A DNA stretch of 7,798 bases from SHZT01 sp945889655 (GTDB lineage: Bacteria; Gemmatimonadota; Gemmatimonadetes; Gemmatimonadales; GWC2-71-9): assembly GCA_945889655.1 (NCBI GenBank), contig CAMDCH010000119.1, positions 1 through 7,798 on the forward strand, given 5' to 3'. The translations under genes and the position numbers were made by a program. Shown here in pieces: positions 4,769 to 7,798 of the stretch (the stretch's first letter is position 1; each line of letters begins with the position of its first letter). The notes beneath the pieces are model-generated. The model was given only the letters and a program-made list of their open reading frames with translations, searched no databases and was not told the DNA's origin.

Positions 4769-7587
4769 TGCGCTGGCCTCTACTGCTCGCACTCGCGTTC
4801 CTGGGCCTGCCGCGTGGGTCCACCGCCCAGGTGGGCTCCTTCGGACAGAACAAGATCCAGTACCGCGACTTCGAGTGGCGCGTCCTGCATGGGTCGCACG
4901 TCGACCTGTTTTTCTACCCCGCCGAAGATGAGCTCGCGCGCGTGGCGCTGGCATACGCCGAGGAGAGTTTTCAGTACCTCGAGCGGCAGTTCGGTCATTC
5001 CCCCGCGCGTCGCATTCCTCTCATCATTTATGCGTCGCATTCGGATTTCGAGCAGACCAACGTCCTGCCGTTCGTCCCTCCCGAAGGGTTGCTGGGCGTC
5101 ACGGAGTTTCTCAAGCGTCGCGTGGCACTTCCGTTCAACGGCAGCTATTCGGAATTCCGTCACACGCTCCGGCACGAGCTCGTGCATGCGTTCCAGCTGA
5201 GCGTCGCGTCGGAAACCGCGCGCCTCCATCCGCGCGCCAGCCGGCCCGATCTCCCGCTCTGGTGGACGGAAGGGCTCGCCGAGTACTGGTCTGCGGGGGA
5301 AGACAGCCGGGACGAGATGGTCCTGCGGGAGCTCACCATCCGCGGCGAGCTGCCGCACTTGGGCCAGCTCACGTACGCTGCGGGAACGCTGGTGTATCCC
5401 TTGGGCGGCATGTTGCACCGCTGGCTGGCCGAGCGCTACGGGGAATGGCGCGTCCAGGTGCTGTACCGGGACCTGTGGCGTTACCAGGATTTCGAGGCCG
5501 CCGTGCAAGGCGTCTACGGCGTGTCGCTCGACGACCTGGATCGTCAGTTCCAGGATCACGCCCGTCAGCGGTACTTCCAGTCGGTCGCCTATCGCCGGCC
5601 ACTCGATGTCACCGCGCACCGCGTCGCCGAGCTCGCGGTCAAGCCGTTCGCCTACCGCCTCGCCGGTGACACCGCCACCCGCGTGCTGTTCATATCACCC
5701 AGCAACGGGTACATGAACATCTACGGTGTCCCGATGCGCGGACCGGGGCGGCCCCGCGTGGTCGTCCAGGGCGAACGCTCCGCCGAGTTCGAATCGTTCC
5801 ATCCGTTCGCCTCTCGCATCGATGTGCGCAACGATGTCGCGATCTTCGCGAGCAAGTATCTCGAGCGGGATGCGGTGTTCTTCTGGGATCTCCGGAAAAA
5901 CCAGGTGGCCGGGCGGTACCAGTTCCCCCAGCTGGTGTCCATCCTCTCGCCGACCTGGGCGCCCGACGGAAAGAGCGTTGTCTTCAGCGGCCTCACGGTT
6001 TCGGGCTACTCCGATCTCTATCGCCTGTGGCTGCCGGACGGCAGGCTCGAGCAGCTCACCGCCGACCGGTACGAAGACCTCGATCCCACGTTCTCGCCGG
6101 ATGGGTCGGTCATCGTCTTCTCGTCCGACCGCACCCCGGGCGGTGCCGACGGCGCGCACAATCTTTTCCGGCTGACCGTCGAATCCGGAAGCATCGATTA
6201 CCTGACGTTCGGGGACTGGCGCGACGAGACACCCCGGTGGGGATCCGAAGGGCGCATCTACTTCAGTTCCGACCGGGACGGCGTGTATGACATCTACTCC
6301 ATCGACACGCTCGGCAATGGGCGGCGGGAAACGAGGACGCTCAGTGGTGCATTCGACCCGCAGTGGGTGGGGAACGAGCACGCGCTGCTCTTCGCCGGCT
6401 TCGGCGATCTCACGTTCAACATCTATCGCGCCACGTCCGATGACTCCGCGACCAGCCAGGAATTCGCCCTTGCCGAGGGAGTGCCCACGGCCGGCTGGGC
6501 CTGGAGCGAGCTCACCGCGTCGCCTTATGCACGTACCGATCCCACGCCCTACGAGCGCAAGTTCTCGCTCGATTTCGCCGCGGGAGATGCGGCGCTGGCG
6601 CCGGGGATCGGAAGCGCGCAGGGTGCGGTCTTTCTGTTCTCGGACCTGTTGAGCGACCACCTGCTGTTCGCGTCGGTCACATCGTTCCAGGGAAACGGCC
6701 TCGGCGGGCTGGTCGACAACCTCAACGGGTCGCTCTTCTATCTGAACCAGAAGCGGCGGCTCAACTGGGGCATGGGTGCGTTTCGCGTCCGCGGGCTGTT
6801 CTACGAGGATGATTTCCGGACCGTGTACGACGAGACCTCGTTCGGCGCCTTCACCGATTTCCGCTGGCCCTTCTCGCGGTTTTCCCGCATCGAGAGCCAG
6901 TTCCGGTTCGAACGGTCGGACCGACTCGACCTGGTCGGCGGAAATACGGTGCAGCCTCACCGCGTGGGCTGGCTTGCATCGAACTTTGTCTCGCTCGTCC
7001 GGGACAATTCGCTCTGGCTCGGCACCGGCCCCATCGACGGCCAGCGCACCAACCTGACCGCCGGCATCACGAGCGACCTCTCCAACGGCCGCTTCGACTC
7101 GTGGACCCTGTCCATTGATCATCGGCGCTACGTACGCGCCGCGCTCCGCTCCGCCTACGCGGTGCGCGCCTTTGGATACATCTCTGGTGGCAACCTGCCG
7201 CGACGCCTGTCCATCGGCGGTCCGTGGGGTCTTCGCGGCTATCCGCGCATCGGCCGGGTTGCGGGGAGCCAGGCCGTCATGCTGAACCAGGAGCTGCGGT
7301 TCCCGATCATGGACTTCCTCTCGTTCGGATTCCCCTTCGGCGAGATGCGGTTCCCGGGTGTCCAAGGCGCGGTCTATCTCGACGTCGGTGGCGCCCGAAG
7401 TGAGGAATCCACGGACCGCGGACTCCTCGGCAGTGCCGGCGCCGGGCTCCGGATGCCCTTGGGCCCGCTCGTTCTCCGGCTCGATTTTGGGTACCGATTT
7501 GATGTCGGCGAGACAGGAGGGTACGGTCTGCCACCGGCCTCCCAAGGGCGCCGGTTTGCAGACTTTTTCTTTGGGTTTAACTACTGA
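4765..7587 (+). CDS. Gluzincin peptidase-like / TolB-like propeller / Omp85-like barrel protein
   Basis: This 940-residue protein starts with a signal peptide (MMRWPLLLALAFLGLPRGSTA, cleavage near 21). Residues about 35-280 resemble peptidase-MA-like gluzincins: HELVH at 137-141 and WWTEGLAEY at 166-174 supply an intact zinc site (H137, H141, E169) with catalytic E138. Residues about 300-560 are TolB/PD40-type propeller blades, for example SPTWAPDGKSVVFSG, DPTFSPDGSVIVFSSDR and RIYFSSDRDGVYDIYSID. Residues about 595-940 look like a C-terminal outer-membrane barrel with alternating aromatic strands, GGPWGLRGYPRI (818-829) matching the Omp85 loop-6 RGF/RGY motif, and a final aromatic residue (FFFGFNY). 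I infer an outer-membrane protein with a periplasmic propeller and peptidase. It overlaps the upstream stop by ATGA and lacks a clear Shine-Dalgarno site, suggesting coupled translation. ATG 4768 is an equivalent start. Substrate is unknown, and proteolytic activity is unproven. Confidence 0.87.
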   Translation: MMRWPLLLALAFLGLPRGSTAQVGSFGQNKIQYRDFEWRVLHGSHVDLFFYPAEDELARVALAYAEESFQYLERQFGHSPARRIPLIIYASHSDFEQTNVLPFVPPEGLLGVTEFLKRRVALPFNGSYSEFRHTLRHELVHAFQLSVASETARLHPRASRPDLPLWWTEGLAEYWSAGEDSRDEMVLRELTIRGELPHLGQLTYAAGTLVYPLGGMLHRWLAERYGEWRVQVLYRDLWRYQDFEAAVQGVYGVSLDDLDRQFQDHARQRYFQSVAYRRPLDVTAHRVAELAVKPFAYRLAGDTATRVLFISPSNGYMNIYGVPMRGPGRPRVVVQGERSAEFESFHPFASRIDVRNDVAIFASKYLERDAVFFWDLRKNQVAGRYQFPQLVSILSPTWAPDGKSVVFSGLTVSGYSDLYRLWLPDGRLEQLTADRYEDLDPTFSPDGSVIVFSSDRTPGGADGAHNLFRLTVESGSIDYLTFGDWRDETPRWGSEGRIYFSSDRDGVYDIYSIDTLGNGRRETRTLSGAFDPQWVGNEHALLFAGFGDLTFNIYRATSDDSATSQEFALAEGVPTAGWAWSELTASPYARTDPTPYERKFSLDFAAGDAALAPGIGSAQGAVFLFSDLLSDHLLFASVTSFQGNGLGGLVDNLNGSLFYLNQKRRLNWGMGAFRVRGLFYEDDFRTVYDETSFGAFTDFRWPFSRFSRIESQFRFERSDRLDLVGGNTVQPHRVGWLASNFVSLVRDNSLWLGTGPIDGQRTNLTAGITSDLSNGRFDSWTLSIDHRRYVRAALRSAYAVRAFGYISGGNLPRRLSIGGPWGLRGYPRIGRVAGSQAVMLNQELRFPIMDFLSFGFPFGEMRFPGVQGAVYLDVGGARSEESTDRGLLGSAGAGLRMPLGPLVLRLDFGYRFDVGETGGYGLPPASQGRRFADFFFGFNY

Positions 7588-7798
7588 TGCCCCAACGTTT
7601 TGCGCTTGCGCGCCACACCTCGCGCCTCTATCTTTTCTTGGTTGGGTTACTGGTGGCTCCGGGCTGCAGGTCGCCCGTCAGGACCATCGCGCCCGCTGGC
7701 ATGTCGCCAGTCGATGCGGCCACAGTTACCGCGTGGGCGGCCCCGTTTGCGCCACAAACCCGCCAGCGGTATGTGCTCGTCTGGACATACCGCACGGC
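7587..7798 (+). CDS. Probable exported lipoprotein, unknown function (3' partial)
   Basis: An ATG at 7587 shares one base with the TGA of the barrel-protein gene (TGATG), and the frame stays open for 70 codons to the window edge. The product begins with MPQRFALARHTSRLYLF, then a hydrophobic stretch LFLVGLLVAP and Cys27 (APGC-RSP). This looks like a lipoprotein signal, although Pro at -2 is not the standard lipobox residue, so ordinary secretion is also possible. The mature part (SPVDAATVTAWAAPFAPQT, then RYVLVWTYRT) starts what could be a beta-rich domain, perhaps of the LolB/LolA-like kind, but too little is visible to assign it. The 1-base overlap, signal peptide and position after an outer-membrane protein gene support a real gene in the same transcript, working at the envelope. 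Confidence 0.72.
   Translation, partial: MPQRFALARHTSRLYLFLVGLLVAPGCRSPVRTIAPAGMSPVDAATVTAWAAPFAPQTRQRYVLVWTYRT

Noticed and set aside
5695..7545. A 616-codon open frame on the minus strand opposite the barrel-protein gene.
   Set aside because: It is a high-GC shadow: it lies entirely opposite a strongly supported gene with recognisable motifs, its product has no signature I recognise, and its composition (rich in Arg, Glu, Pro and Gly) reflects the reverse complement of the real codons.

Overview
The window is about 7.8 kb of high-GC bacterial DNA. All genes lie on the + strand and there are no intergenic gaps: five successive junctions all overlap, by 4, 4, about 47, 4 and 1 bases. Gene style suggests a Gram-negative (diderm) environmental bacterium. 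The HEAT-repeat/cyclophilin exported protein and the large metallopeptidase-like/TolB-like propeller/Omp85-like barrel protein are of a kind I associate with Gemmatimonadota. That assignment is inference, since there is no rRNA or other marker here.

Region 1 (bases 1-2359) is the end of a bacterial microcompartment (BMC) gene cluster. It starts inside a CoA-acylating aldehyde dehydrogenase of the PduP/EutE/AdhE-N type that carries a proline-rich linker and an amphipathic C-terminal helix typical of a BMC encapsulation peptide. It continues with a PduL-type phosphotransacylase that carries a matching amphipathic helix at its N-terminus, a very long low-complexity linker and an unusual C-terminal extension. 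Together the two enzymes form the conserved BMC core: aldehyde + CoA + NAD+ gives acyl-CoA, then acyl-CoA + Pi gives acyl-phosphate with CoA recycled inside the shell. The shell proteins and the signature enzyme that makes the aldehyde are not in the window and would be expected upstream.

Region 2 (2356-2781) is a small hotdog-fold acyl-CoA thioesterase of the YbgC/4-hydroxybenzoyl-CoA thioesterase type. Its start codon overlaps the PduL stop. It may serve the compartment pathway by hydrolysing leaked acyl-CoA, or it may simply be a neighbour.

Region 3 (2735-7798) turns to the cell envelope. It holds an exported HEAT-repeat protein with a C-terminal cyclophilin-type peptidyl-prolyl isomerase domain, then a 940-residue exported three-part protein (gluzincin peptidase-like domain, TolB-like propeller, Omp85/BamA-like barrel), then the first 70 codons of a probable lipoprotein that runs off the end. 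These look like an envelope protein folding or assembly group. The thioesterase overlap physically joins the BMC genes to this group, so co-transcription is likely, although a functional link is unproven. I saw no RNA genes, mobile elements, CRISPR arrays, convincing terminators or internal promoters.
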